NCBI RefSeq assembly: GCF_050436995.1
Contig: NC_134776.1
Span: 19,013,001-19,077,000, forward strand
DNA: 64,000 nt
DNA from: Anticarsia gemmatalis
Lineage: Eukaryota; Arthropoda; Insecta; Lepidoptera; Erebidae
Direction: 5' to 3'
The position numbers and the translations under genes were made by a program. Shown one piece after another: positions 29,832 through 41,706 of the stretch. Every line of letters begins with the position of its first letter. Positions within the stretch are counted from its first letter, which is position 1. The notes under the pieces are model-generated. The model saw only the letters and a list, made by a program, of their open reading frames with translations, made no database searches and was not told the DNA's origin.

Positions 29832-29874
29832 AAAAGCTGAAATTTCGAGGTTATTCCTCAAAATTTCAGCTTTT
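29832..29874. repeat. 19-bp stem hairpin with one mismatch
   Basis: Arms AAAAGCTGAAATTTCGAGG (29832-29850) and CCTCAAAATTTCAGCTTTT (29856-29874), loop TTATT. It lies 45 bases after the hairpin at 29736-29787, with no sequence in common. Confidence 0.85.
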
Positions 29875-29988
29875 ACAGCACACACAACAAACAGTGTTAA
29901 AATAAAGTATACAATTGTAATCTGTAATTAATTAAATTAATTGGAAGCGATATTATCTATACAGGGGTTCGAAATTATAGCTATAATA

Positions 29989-30036
29989 AATGTGTGTGTG
30001 TGAGTGTGTGTGTGTGTGAGTGTGTCTGTGTCTGTG

Positions 30037-30080
<44 letters not shown>

Positions 30081-30129
30081 TGTATGTGTGTGCGTGCGCG
30101 TGTGTTTGTGTGTGTATGTGTGTGAGAGT

Positions 30130-30170
<41 letters not shown>

Positions 30171-30195
30171 TGTGTGTGTGCGTCAGTGTGTAAAA
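29989..30195 (+). repeat. compound GT/GA microsatellite
   Basis: About 200 bases of (TG)n broken by TGAGTG, TGCG and an AGAGAGAGAG run. Open frames across it are compositional artefacts. Confidence 0.95.
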
Positions 30196-30199
30196 TGTT

Positions 30200-33100
30200 A
30201 TATGTGTGTGAGTATCGATTTTTCTGTGTAAAATTATGCCCCAGATTACAATAACACATACAGATATTAAACAAGGTGCATTACAAAGATTACATGTAAT
30301 TACATAAAGTACTAAAGGTATTACCATAAATAATTTATAGATTATTTTATTCAATGTAACATGTAAATCATAAAATAAAGTTTAACACTCCAGAAATAAA
30401 AAAATACGAAAATAATAGAAATAACTAACGTACAGAAACCAAATAAATCCGATTACAAAGATTACATGTTATTACATAATATAATGAACTATTAAGGGTG
30501 TAAGCAGAATAGTTTAAGAGATATAGCAATTTAAAGTTGAATGTTTTTTTGGTTAAATGGTTCTATAACATTTGTATTTATTTTTTAAATCTATTTTTAT
30601 ACAGCACCTTATGTACCTTTTATAAAAGTGTTTTGACTTATGTTCTATAACTTTTTTATATGGTGAATTACCATGTAAATTAAACATAATATGTCTTAGA
30701 GAAACAACATAAGATATGGGGAATATTGCTTTTATTTACTTATATAATTTTCACAATATCACTCCGTGTTACTTTGGGAATAGGCAGAGAAAAACAATGC
30801 CGAACAAATACTATAAAGTTTTGTTTTGCAATGTATTAGGATGTTTATTTGATTGTTACAAATAATACTTAATATGTCCGTATTGTTACATGTATTATAT
30901 ATGTAAAATTTAATTCCATGTATGTAATAAGGATGTTAACTAATTCTTATCATTTAGGTCATCTTATAGATTGTTAATAAAACATATTGTAGGACAGTAT
31001 TGTCCTAAATAATCCCAAATAATTAGGTAAATACATTAAGTTGATAAGTCGCATGACGTCACATGAAATGTACGACACCGTGACGTCATTAGCCCCTACT
31101 TCCAAACTTTAATATTTTTTAACTGAGTACCTTTCCTCTTCAGATGAAAAATACGTGTTTAATATCTTTCAATTATCTAACTATCGATACATATAAGAAT
31201 TTTTGTTTTGTTTTCTTGAAAACATCCCCATTACACTCAAAAAGTAATAAGCAAGTGAAAAATCAAATGAAGTTTTCAAATTGTAATTTTTTTAATTTAT
31301 CATTATCTTTCGACTCTGCTTACTCCCATAAGAACAATGTGTGTTTTATTTAAATAATGAGTATGAGTATAAGTATGTATGTAGGAATGTGTGTAAGAGT
31401 ATACATGTGTGATTATAAATATTAAAGAGCAACAAGTTTGGAATTCATTAAATTTTTTTATTCAGTATTATAGTTGTAATTTCGAACCCTGATATAAATT
31501 AGTTATCATCTTATACTTAGGAAAGGAATTATAATATATTTATTAAAACTGTTATTATTTGTAACATCATTGACTTTTCAACTCTAGATTAAATATTATT
31601 ACATTGAAAATAGAAAGACACTGGAATACTGGAAAGACAACATTCTTATTATCAAATAAAATTATATGTACGTATTATTTTTGGAAATTTTTGAAATATT
31701 CGTGAAAAGTATGCATTTTATTGTATTTACTAATCTATTGGACTTATAATAAGCATAAAAAGTTATAAAATCATTAAAATTAATTATTTTAGTGCACAAT
31801 ATTGCAATATTTTATATTATTATAAACCCAAAAGATTAATTATACAATAAAATAACTTTTCTTTGTTCTAACTTAATTCCTCAGTATTTAATTTTTATAT
31901 AAGCATCTTCCATTTCAGTGAAAATTTGATCTTCGAAATGCTGTTTCAACTCTGTTATCAAAATTATTTCCCATACTACACAAGAACATCTTATAGTCAT
32001 TATTGTATAACAGTTTTTATAAATATATTTTACTTTCAAGTATATAAGAATAACCAGTGTGGATATATAATAAATAACTGTGACTATACATCCCTCATAC
32101 TGGGAGGAGACACTTGGCCAGCAGTGACACAGTAATGGTTTAACTGTTATATAATTATACCACCACACCAGTTTAAGGTCCAGGCAGTCAGCAGAAATGT
32201 TTTAAAAATCTAAATTTACGTATACTTTTTGTAATATGTAACAAAGTATACTGTTTACAAACTGGGTTTGAAATCTTATAATCTCAACAAGAAAAATTCT
32301 TATGATGGTGAGCAGCAGAGGAATGTACAGTATCAATAAACCTATGGAGCTTCTTGAAGACATGGCTTTAACAAATTCTGGGGTAGGGACTGTAGCTAGA
32401 AGTAGGCACAAAGAAAGGAAAATGACAAAAAGCTAGATAAAAATATGGAGCAGACTCACATGAGATAAAATAATAAGAATCCACTAAGTATTTAATTAAA
32501 CTGATACTACTAATATGTTAATAATAGGTACGGATTGTGACACCACACATTATTGAAAGATAAAGCCGTCTTAAAAGGGCCTCTACGTGTTGGCTTGGAC
32601 CCCACGCACGCCTTGCTGTCCGGGACTCTGTAGTCCCGAGATATGAAAGAGACGTACATAATACTAATATTAATCTATCTATGTTCATAGAGACATCAAT
32701 TTTATTTAATGTTACCTCACCTTGTTCTCCCTTAAACAGGTAAAATTATACTTTATGAGACTCATCACTCAATAGGTTTACCTCCCATTCCTCTGCTGCC
32801 TACTGGCATAAGTAATTGAAGCAATTGCAAATTGTCATACAAGTAATTTAACAACACTACTTTGTTACAAAAAACCAAAAGTTTACTTAGCAGGTAGAAA
32901 TACAAAAAATTTGTAAAAAATAAAATTTTCTGCCGGCCCCTTGAACTATAACTATTATTCTACTATATTAATATCGCTTCCAATTATCAAAAATACCTGC
33001 AAAGGTATTTTAATCAAAGTTTAAATTGTATACTTCAATTCAACGCAGTTTATATACATATTTCCGAAATCAATATGTGTACATAATGGTAAAATATGAT

Positions 33101-33289
33101 GTAGTGATAATGTATACATGTTTTTACACATTACACACACAATAAATAGGTTTAGCCGGGAAACGTAAGACTATTAAAATGCCAGATTCTAACATCTAAA
33201 AATAACATCACTTACCTGTGCCTTACCAAGTATATTAGACAGAAAAAAATATATACATGTTGGAAATATACCGGTTCTCCATCAGCCAA
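30200..33289. other. AT-rich intergenic sequence
   Basis: No gene that I can support. At 31890-32000 the minus strand has a short open stretch with KQHFED, resembling KHFED in the relic at 34610-34815. 32550-32640 is a small GC-rich block of unknown origin. Confidence 0.4.
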
Positions 33290-33535
33290 TCCATACTAAT
33301 ATTATAAATGGGAAAGTAACTCTGTCTGTCTGTTACTCAATCACGCCTAAACTACTGAACCTATTTGCATGAAATTTGGTATGGAGATATTTTGATACCC
33401 GAGAAAGGACATAGGCTATATATCATCACACTATGACCAAAAGGAGCAGAGTACCAGTAAAAAATGTTAAAATGGGGAAAAATTTCACCCATTCTCTCGT
33501 ATTAGACGCAAGCGAAGTTGCGTGGGTCAGCTAGT
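33290..33535 (+). repeat. Helitron-like non-autonomous element
   Basis: Starts TCCATACTAATATTATAAATG and ends GTTGCGTGGGTCAGCTAGT. The left half matches 17909-18112 and the right half matches 27086-27339, so the family recombines internally. Confidence 0.75.
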
Positions 33536-33950
33536 ATTGTATGAAAAAAACTGTACTTAAACACTTTTAATAACTACCCACATGACAGGGGAATAAAACT
33601 GTATTTAGATATCTTTAAAATTTAAAGAAGTTTCTCTCTATCTCCACCCTTACTTCCACCCTGTTTAGTAGGATATTGAATATACCGATAACGCAATTTG
33701 AGATATTCTGAAGTGAATATTAGACAAACCTATATGGTTAAATAACACCACCAAAATACAATTAATTAGTGTTGAATAAAAATATAATTACCTTGTCATT
33801 CTACACATATAATAATATAAATATAAAAGGTAACATTACTTTCAAACAAAATATTAATTGATTTATTACTTATGTTTTATTTGGATGGTGCTCTTAACAA
33901 GACTTATCATTAGAATCTGGCATTAATAGAAACAAGCATTTATAGAATCT

Positions 33951-34096
33951 CCCTCTTATTCATAAACACATTATAATACTATTTTAGTTAAACAACTACT
34001 TTATTAGGTTTCAATTTATCATTTCCCTTGGGAGTGAAAGAAACAAAACTATTTATAAGCCTTTCATAGCTTCATATATTTTTATGAATAAGAGGG
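33951..34096. repeat. MITE, family G, perfect 16-bp inverted ends
   Basis: CCCTCTTATTCATAAA at the left and TTTATGAATAAGAGGG at the right. The interior has TTAGTTAAACAACTACTTTA and AGTGAAAGAAACAAAACTAT. A second copy is in a LanA intron, 59579-59726. Confidence 0.85.
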
Positions 34097-34609
34097 TCTG
34101 TCTTTTGTAAAATTTGACACAAATTATTATAGATTCTGAAGTTCCTGAATAGTCTGACATTTCCCAACTAAACCAAAACATATAACAACAATAACAAAGT
34201 TAAAATGTTATAATGTCATCTCACAAATTCATCACGCACACACATACACGCAACACACACATATATCAAACTAAGATATACATACAAACACACACAGACA
34301 AACACATAATTATACTGTACATTCAAACAGACATACATACATGGAGTCTGGGAAACTTGAACTGTTTTCTATAAAAAACTACCTATAATTTTACCATAAC
34401 AAAAGAAACTGGCATAATCTGCATCAGAATTCTTGCAATAGCTAAAAAACACTTTTTTTTTTTATTCCGGGATATAAGAGAAGGGCATACTTTTATTAGC
34501 AAATGAAAATGCAATTGTAGTTGTATTATTATCAAATAAATTACCAAAAGTCATTGTTTTAACACTTTAACCATCATGTCAATGAAAATGCATTAAGATA
34601 ATAATTTTC

Positions 34610-34815
34610 TTCTTAACTCTTTTCTCGTACAGCAATTGGCTCTGTTTCCTTTTTCTTAGACACCCTGAGACATAGTATTCCTTGATGTTGCAGCTCTGTA
34701 TGTAATTCTCTTTAACATTCAGCCATCACAGTATCCCTCCCACTTATTTCAGCACCCAAATCTTCAAAATGCTTCCTCATCTTAGTATTTGTACATCATA
34801 TTTGCAAACAGCATA
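34610..34815 (-). pseudogene. unidentified degenerate coding relic
   Basis: On the minus strand, after an acceptor-like TTATTATTACAG, a frame reads MRKHFEDLGAEISGRD, then TVMAEC, a stop, then RELHTELQHQGILCLRVS and KKKETEPIAVREK. The even amino-acid composition across one stop suggests a former exon. I do not recognise the family. Confidence 0.35.
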
Positions 34816-34819
34816 GTTT

Positions 34820-36873
34820 CCTGTAATAATAACCCACAAAATATAATAATAAAAGATAAAGCACTTATTAATGAACCACTGAAAATTATCTATGTTCATA
34901 TAAAACACTTATGTAAATACTTATTGCAATTTTATCAGTAATACAATAGCAAAATTGACTTTTTACCTGATACTTTTACAAATATAGATTGTACACCAAA
35001 TTGTTCAAAATACAACATTAATTTTAAGGTAAGGTAATTATTGAAGATCACTTCAATCAAAATTTCATTGACCACTGCAAAGGGCTGAATGTTGGATCAA
35101 ATAAGATATTATGTTCTCAGATTGACAGATATAAAATGCTTTACAAAGAAACCAGTTACATATCCTGATATACAAAAATGTATTATTACGCAAAACTAAG
35201 TTGTTTGCCCTATCACAAAAAATTTGGTAATCAGATTAAGGCAATCAAAAATATTGAGACACAGTTCAACACTTCTGCTAAGGCAAGTCTCTCAGACTCC
35301 TCAAACTCACACACGCACCCACTGCACCATACATACTGTCAAGCATATGCATGCATCCAACTAATTTTATACACACAATCAAAATGCATGCATACAACCC
35401 AATCATCCACTCAATCATACACATAAATACAACCAAACACTTTCACTCATATTATATTAGAAATATCGGAATAGATTGGCATAGAACAATATAACTGCAG
35501 CAAGTAGGTATACAATAAATATGTCCAGATTTTCATGAACTACAGTGCATTTGTATACAAAGTTATCGAGATTGTGAGATAGACCGATAAGTTTAATAAC
35601 AGTGAGTCTGCCTTATGCTCTGTAATTACATACATGTGTACGTAGTCAGGCCTTGATTTTGATTCTAGGTATCTACTCGATCAAGAAATGTCTTATGGGG
35701 CCCTTTAGCTGGGCCAGTATCTAACTTAGTTAGTTAGTCGCAAGCTTGAAAGAACAACTATTTATCGTGATCTACGGCTAAAGTTTAGTATATATATAGT
35801 GTTGATATTAGAACTAATGGAAGTAGCATTGAAGATGCATTTGCTACACTCCAACCGATAAAGTTAAAGAAATAAGCTAATTAAACTGCATTTAAAACAA
35901 ATACTTAATAGTTCCTGCTCTGATTACCTGTTCGGTCGACTTAGAAATATGTACCTAGTCAAAGTATTACGGACTTTGATAATAATATTGGTCAATAATC
36001 GACACCCTACGAATAATATACCGCGCCAGTAATGGATGCTCAGTTGAAGTTACTTTAAGGTGTTTGACTGTTTATTTTTTGTAATATAGTGAATGAAAAC
36101 GCCTACAAACTGAAACTATCGCTCACGGATCCTATTCGTTCCTTTTCCTGGACATATTTACTGCAATAATCCAAGTAGAGCTAGAATTGCCGTCATAGAA
36201 AAGTTATTGCTATTTTATCACTTACCCATTAGCATTTGTAGAATTTACAGGAAACCGCCCACCTTCACTGCTCACACAGACACATACACACACACTTTTT
36301 ATGCACCATTTTCACATACTTTACGCTTGTATTTGCAACAAAAGCTAAGATTAAGATAGAAAAATATGAGCACCGCGCGCCATCACCGATCAATAATCAC
36401 AATTTTATAAAATGACATTATTGACACTGCACATTCTGACAGTTATACGTGCGACCAGAAACTACCCATTGTTAAAATTGGTTAAAATGATAAAGTTCGT
36501 TCGTTTATTATTTATCATTACGAATCGTATATTGACGAAATGTATAAATTATTTTCTTTGCATAAAAGAAGTTGGGTACGGAATATATCATATAAGATTT
36601 AGAGAAAACGATATGAAATGTAGTACAATTTGACTGTTCCACTGTTGGGCAAAGGTTTCCCCCAAAATCTGATCTTTATCATCTAGCACATAGCAGGTCA
36701 ATTACTTTAAAGAATTCAAAAAACAAGAACAGACCAGTTCAATTAATTTTGAAAATATAGAAGAGTGATACGTTAATTACTTAGGTTAGGTTAGGTACTA
36801 CTTATATAATAATGAAATGTTAAAAGTGAAAGTAATTAAAACCAAACAAAAAATATTAGGTAGTTGTTTAATT
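34820..36873. other. intergenic sequence, no supported gene
   Basis: AT-rich, with CA-rich stretches near 35300-35430. At 36300-36465 there is a block resembling 42820-42970, described in the findings. No exon with both splice signals and family resemblance was found. Confidence 0.4.
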
Positions 36874-39161
36874 CTATTGCTTTTTAGTCATTCGTTTTAT
36901 TTCCATGTCCATGTGTGCGCTGCCAGCAAAGTCTATACCGTGCTTCGATATAATAGACACGTTCAAGTATAAGCGTCCTTTTTTAAATGGAAAGTTTTTC
37001 GGCACATACGGGATTAGCAAGTCTGGATAACTGTACACTCCCTGAAAATAAACAGATAAACATTTATTAGCTGAAATAAGCTCCTAGCCATGACGACTAG
37101 TTGCCCTAAAACCAGCCAACTGTACAGGACTTTGCTTATAGTGTCCAAGTGTTAGCACTGGACAGGTATACTCTATAATTATTTCCTCTTATAGCTGCAG
37201 TAAGACGAGTAACCGTCACGACTGTTGAGAGCTCAGGCCTTGGTCTACCTCAACTTCCTAACTCCGGGCAATCCCGATACTATTTTCTAACAGAAAGAGA
37301 AGGAATCAATTTCTAGCCCGACCCGGTTCTAGGTTCAACAATTGTGACCTTTCGCGTACTTACCTGAATACCTAAATATGAAAGGAGCTTCATAGTCTTT
37401 ATACCTAAACAACCTCACGGTCAAATGCAGAAACATCACTCAATTTTAAGTGATGCTCAAAAGTTTTAAAATTTATCTCGTACCTACCTAACTACTAACT
37501 ATACTTACACGTAAAAAAGAGAGCAATAAAATAAACAGTTGCAGGTAAGAGACGTTCCAGCACTCGGCAGCATATAATAGAATAGTTAGCGACTAATCTA
37601 AGACGATTTTGCAGCCAGCGATTAGTATTTTTTAAGTAGTAGTTATAGTAGGTAGTTACCGGTGGATAAGGGCAAGTTAAATTCATCTTATCCAGAGTAC
37701 TCTTGAGCAATACACCGAAAAACATATCACTTTGTACCATATCACAGAATTTGAAGTGAAACTCTACGAAGCTGGGCTGGTACCTGTTTGTGGTGAACTG
37801 GTAAAAGTAGAAGTCTATCTGAAATGTAACCCATATTTAAAATAACACTACATACCTTCGGTTTCGGAGTACATTTAGCAGTAGCTATATATCTATTCAA
37901 TAGCGTTTTGTTTATAAGAGTTTAAACGCTATTGAATAGATAAACTACCGCTAAATGTAATTACCTCAGAAACCGGGGGATAGTAAGCCGAGTGATAGCC
38001 GAGTGGTACCTATAAGTTGGCACCTCCCACGCAAGTGGTTGTAGGTTCGAACCCAAAGCAACACACCAATGACTTTTCGAAGTTATGTGTGTATTAGAAA
38101 TAATCCCTTGCTCTAACGGTGAAGGAAAACATCGTGAGGAAACCTTGCATGCGTAAAAAATATTTAATATATTTATTGAGGGCATGCAAAGTCACCCAAC
38201 CCGCACTTGGTCAGCGTGGTGGACTCACGGCCTAACCCCTCCCTCGTTTAGGAGAAGACCATTGCCCAGCAGTGAGACATAACTGGGTTTAAAAATAAGA
38301 TAGCAGTGGTAGTGATGCACTCATGTGCTTACTTTCATGTAAAAAAATAGTGTTAAAATCTCACCTTTCCATTATTTCCAAATGTAAGGAGACTTTCCAA
38401 GCCTATATTGATGTAGTAGCGAGGGTCTTCCCGACTCACCCTTCGTTCAGTAATGTATACGTTCCTCGCGTACTTACCGTTCACGTACTCTACCACGGGA
38501 CGCTGCAAGCTCATGTACTCGAAAGATAACTGAAAGAAAATCCTACGAATTGAGCACCTACTCTTATATTTGAAGTCGGTCAAAGTTATTAATATTATCT
38601 TGTTAAGTACCTATTCCTACGCAATATGTGGACGGTACCTAAGACAACGCACTTAGGTTCGAACCGTCGACTTTTAAAAGTTAAGTGTACCTATATAAAA
38701 ATAATTATCACTAGATCACTACTTCTAACGTTGTATGAAAACATCGGATTAAAGTTAGCGAGTATTTTAAACACTTTTTAAAGGTATACAAAGTTGCCAA
38801 CTGACATTTGGCTAGCGTGGTGGACTCGAGACTTAAATCTCGGCTTTGCGCCAACCGGGAGTCGAAACCGATACCTCGTTACTAGTTATCAGCAGTCGCA
38901 TACACTGCCGCTCAGACTAAAGTACGGATAGATAATATAATATTTATTTTCTTATTATAACTTAAACTTTCGCGTTGCGTTATTAATAGTTATCTATTAT
39001 GATGCGTCATTTACAAACGGTCGCTTTATAAAAAATAATTACGAATTTAAAAAACTACAAAATAAATACATAAATATTTTAGGTAGGTACGGTCTACTCA
39101 CACTACTAAAACTCGAAGTAAAATTAAAAAAGAATGTCCACACAAACGTATACTTTTTCAT
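36874..39161 (-). CDS. small secreted DUF1091-like protein, 4 exons, complete
   Basis: Exons in transcript order: 39161-39102, 38529-38365, 37818-37660, 37041-36874; all introns are GT..AG and all in phase 0, giving 183 aa ending in TAG. Exon 1 gives MKKYTFVWTFFFNFTSSFSS, a signal-peptide-like segment; an in-frame ATG 33 bases upstream (39194) would add 11 residues before it. The middle carries NRYQPSFVEFHFKFCDM and TLDKMNLTCPYPPGVYS, matching the DUF1091 pattern of a Cys after an NGYKPFLFNVTFDFC-like strand, then a CPY motif. The family is insect-specific, secreted and about 180 aa; some relatives are thought to bind lipids, but no reaction is known. SINE 37984-38290 and a foldback MITE lie in intron 2. 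Confidence 0.78.
37859..37976. repeat. foldback MITE, family F, in the DUF1091-like gene
   Basis: TATCTATTCAATAGCGTTTT and AAACGCTATTGAATAGATAA form a long inverted pair around a short loop. The outer ends GGTTTCGGAGTACATTTAGC and CTAAATGTAATTACCTCAGA continue the pairing imperfectly. It ends 8 bases before the duplicated segment 37984-38535. Confidence 0.8.
37984..38535 (+). repeat. 552-bp segment identical to 29096-29647 (probable source copy)
   Basis: Contains SINE family A (37984-38290) and exon 2 of the intact DUF1091-like gene. This copy is in its natural gene context, so it is more likely the source. Confidence 0.9.
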
Positions 39162-39194
39162 CTCGTTTACAAAACTTGTAGTTTTACACAACAT

Positions 39195-40389
39195 GATGTC
39201 GAAAAACGTATGGTACATTTAACTAAATACATATCATTTATATTTAGATCTTATCTCAATAATTACTCGATGATAAATCAGGTAGGTAGTTATTAAGTAT
39301 CAATATAATTAGGTACTTGTAGTAGGTAATAACCTGGACACAAATAAATCGAGAGTTCAAGAACATAATTGTCATTATTTATGTTTGGTTCAATTTTAAT
39401 TTACGTTATCATAACGTATCCAGCGTGTATTTACCGTTTTGGTATTAAAATACTTTAAATGACTGGTCATTTTCTCGTCTCTTTTTTTTACAATATTCTG
39501 ATAACTTGGAATGCACGACTATCTAAAGCAGTGGTTCCTAACCAGTGGTCCGCAGAAGACAAAAATGGTCCGCCAATGATTTTAAAATTTTAAATTTGAA
39601 GGATGATTATTACACTTTATTTTTAATATATGTACACAGTGGTCCCAGCTAAAAAGAATAATAAAATAGGTCCCGGACCAAGAAAAGCTTGGGAACCCCT
39701 GATCTACAGTAAGCATTAAGATTTCAGTGTATCTCTGTATACCCACAAAAAGAAGCTCCAGCAAATATTCGTTTTAAAATGTTGTATGCCCTCACCATTG
39801 CGTCGTCACAGAGTTATTTTACAAGGTCTCATAGTAAAAACGTTTACGATAATTTAATGCCGAGATATTTATCATTACATTATTTTCAAGGTTCTTTTTA
39901 CATATGTATATAATATACATATACTAACCCAAAAATGCTATTTTAAAACGTTAAATTAGATACCAATTTGAATAATTTTCTCCCTATTTAATGAGCAAAA
40001 AAGAAAAATTAATCATGTTATTTTCATTTCAACATTGTCAAGGAATACTTAAAAAGTAATGAAGAAAAGGAAATTTGTTGTTACCTCATGTTTATAATAT
40101 TATTAGAAAACATCAAACATTTGGACGTCACAGGTCAAGAGCTAGACAATGTGTAACTATCGCATTTAAATTAAACTCATTCATATTCAATTTGAGAAAA
40201 ATTTGAATACCTCGTTTTACACATAATACTAATAATGTAATGTGCATAAATTGATATAATTAAATGCTTAATAGTATCTCTAACAGACTAAAATCTACAT
40301 TACTTAAATTATGCAACATTTATGAGGTGTTTTTTTAATAAAACAAATTACTTACATAGATCGTATCATTAATATAATTTACATATAAA
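39195..40389. other. upstream flank of the DUF1091-like gene
   Basis: AT-rich, no further gene seen. 39535-39700 (ACCAGTGGTCCGCAGAAGAC, CTTGGGAACCCCTGATCTAC) is typical of a hAT-type non-autonomous element, but ends were not resolved. Confidence 0.35.
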
Positions 40390-40607
40390 ACTAGCGGACT
40401 AGCCCGACTTCGTCTAGGTCTACATTTTTATCCCTTTGATCCCAATCACGTAGGAGTATTGATCCCATTGATACCATACACTAATAACTTTGGCCCGACA
40501 GTGACAAACATATTTAAAAAAAAATGTAACCAATTTAGTTCAATGTGAAAAGTTATGTGAGTACATAAATTTTAGTGGTTTTAGTGATTTATATTTATTT
40601 ATATAGA
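40390..40607 (-). repeat. Helitron-like element, minus orientation, diverged
   Basis: Starts ACTAGCGGACTAGCCCGACTT and ends TTTATATAGA, the reversed TC..CTAGT ends. It lies 87 bases from the FAS-like relic. Confidence 0.5.
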
Positions 40608-40693
40608 TAAAGATCAACGTACGTGGTGTGTGTGGAATATATTATAATACTTTAGTGTTTAGGCATTCCTAAACACATTTTTACTATCGAATT

Positions 40694-41706
40694 TCGTCGA
40701 GTAGGCCATTTTCGCTGTTTAAATTATTGTAACGATCACTCTTTTGTAAATTAGCTCTATATGGGCTCTGAAGGTAGTTTAGAAAGTAGTGGTAAGTAGA
40801 CTAGTGTACGGCGGTCGAGGTGTTCATTGGGCGGAGCTGTAGCACCTCGACAGGGTGACGCGAGTACTGCTGCAGGTCTGTCGTGGGCTGCGGCGTGACG
40901 TCACACGCCGCGCGCATCAGGACGACGCGCGCATTCAGAGCACGCACCGCGGCGCTGGACCTTCAAAACGAATACGAACATTTTATTTGAAAATCTAATC
41001 ATTTATTCATTCAGGTGAAATGTTGACACTAATGATAGTCGTTTAAAATGAATGCCTCAGAGACGATATTATAATTTCTGCCAAATTAATGCTGGGTTCC
41101 TTTCCATTTACTCCGAGGAATTACTGAGAAACCCACATTCATAACAAATACAACAGCTACGTGAAAGTAAAGCAGGAATACTCAATCTGGTGTCCCAGAG
41201 CACCTTCTTCTAAAAACAATGGATTGTGTAGTTTCAACTTGGTTTGAAAATAAATACTTGAAAACTAAAATAATTTGCTTACCATGCTCCACCAGAATAC
41301 CGGCTATTCCACCATTTTCGACTCCTAATAGCTTCAATCGAACCTGAAAATATACATAAGTATAAATTAATAATAAGAACAAAACTAAGTAGAAATAAGC
41401 TCTAAATACATACATAACATCATGCTTTTCTTCAACAGCAGTAGGCAGAGACCGAAGAAAGGCACTTTGTATGATCCTTACAAACTTACATTGTCTCATT
41501 ACAAAAAAAAAAATAAAAGTACTAAGGAAAAAACTACCCACCTTTGCATATTTCTGAATGGTTTTGGCGAAGGTTTTGTTACGTCAAGTCCTGGCTGCAG
41601 CACTAGTGGGGGCGGCTTGAGTTGCTCGCACATCAACCTCATTGTGTCCCTGCATACCTGGTACCACAGAGAGGGTGGACAATTTTATGTTGAATTTTTC
41701 AGTACC
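40694..41706 (-). pseudogene. broken copy of the 3' (TE) end of the FAS-like gene, inverted
   Basis: On the minus strand three pieces follow in order. 41706-41542 matches exon 34 of the gene at 166-23357 with both splice sites kept, but is 165 instead of 177 bases; the loss is from two deletions of about 8 and 4 bases, both shifting the frame. 41343-41283 matches exon 35 but is 61 instead of 103 bases, removing the GYGSG segment. About 40957-40694 matches the second half of exon 36 and runs past the stop into the 3' UTR, with further deletions. Introns are present, so the copy arose by DNA duplication, not retroposition. The first 310 or so bases of exon 36 are missing. Confidence 0.85.

Noticed and set aside
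29953..30354. Long open frames rich in His-Thr or Cys-Val
   Set aside because: They are translations of the GT/CA microsatellite and have no protein-like composition.
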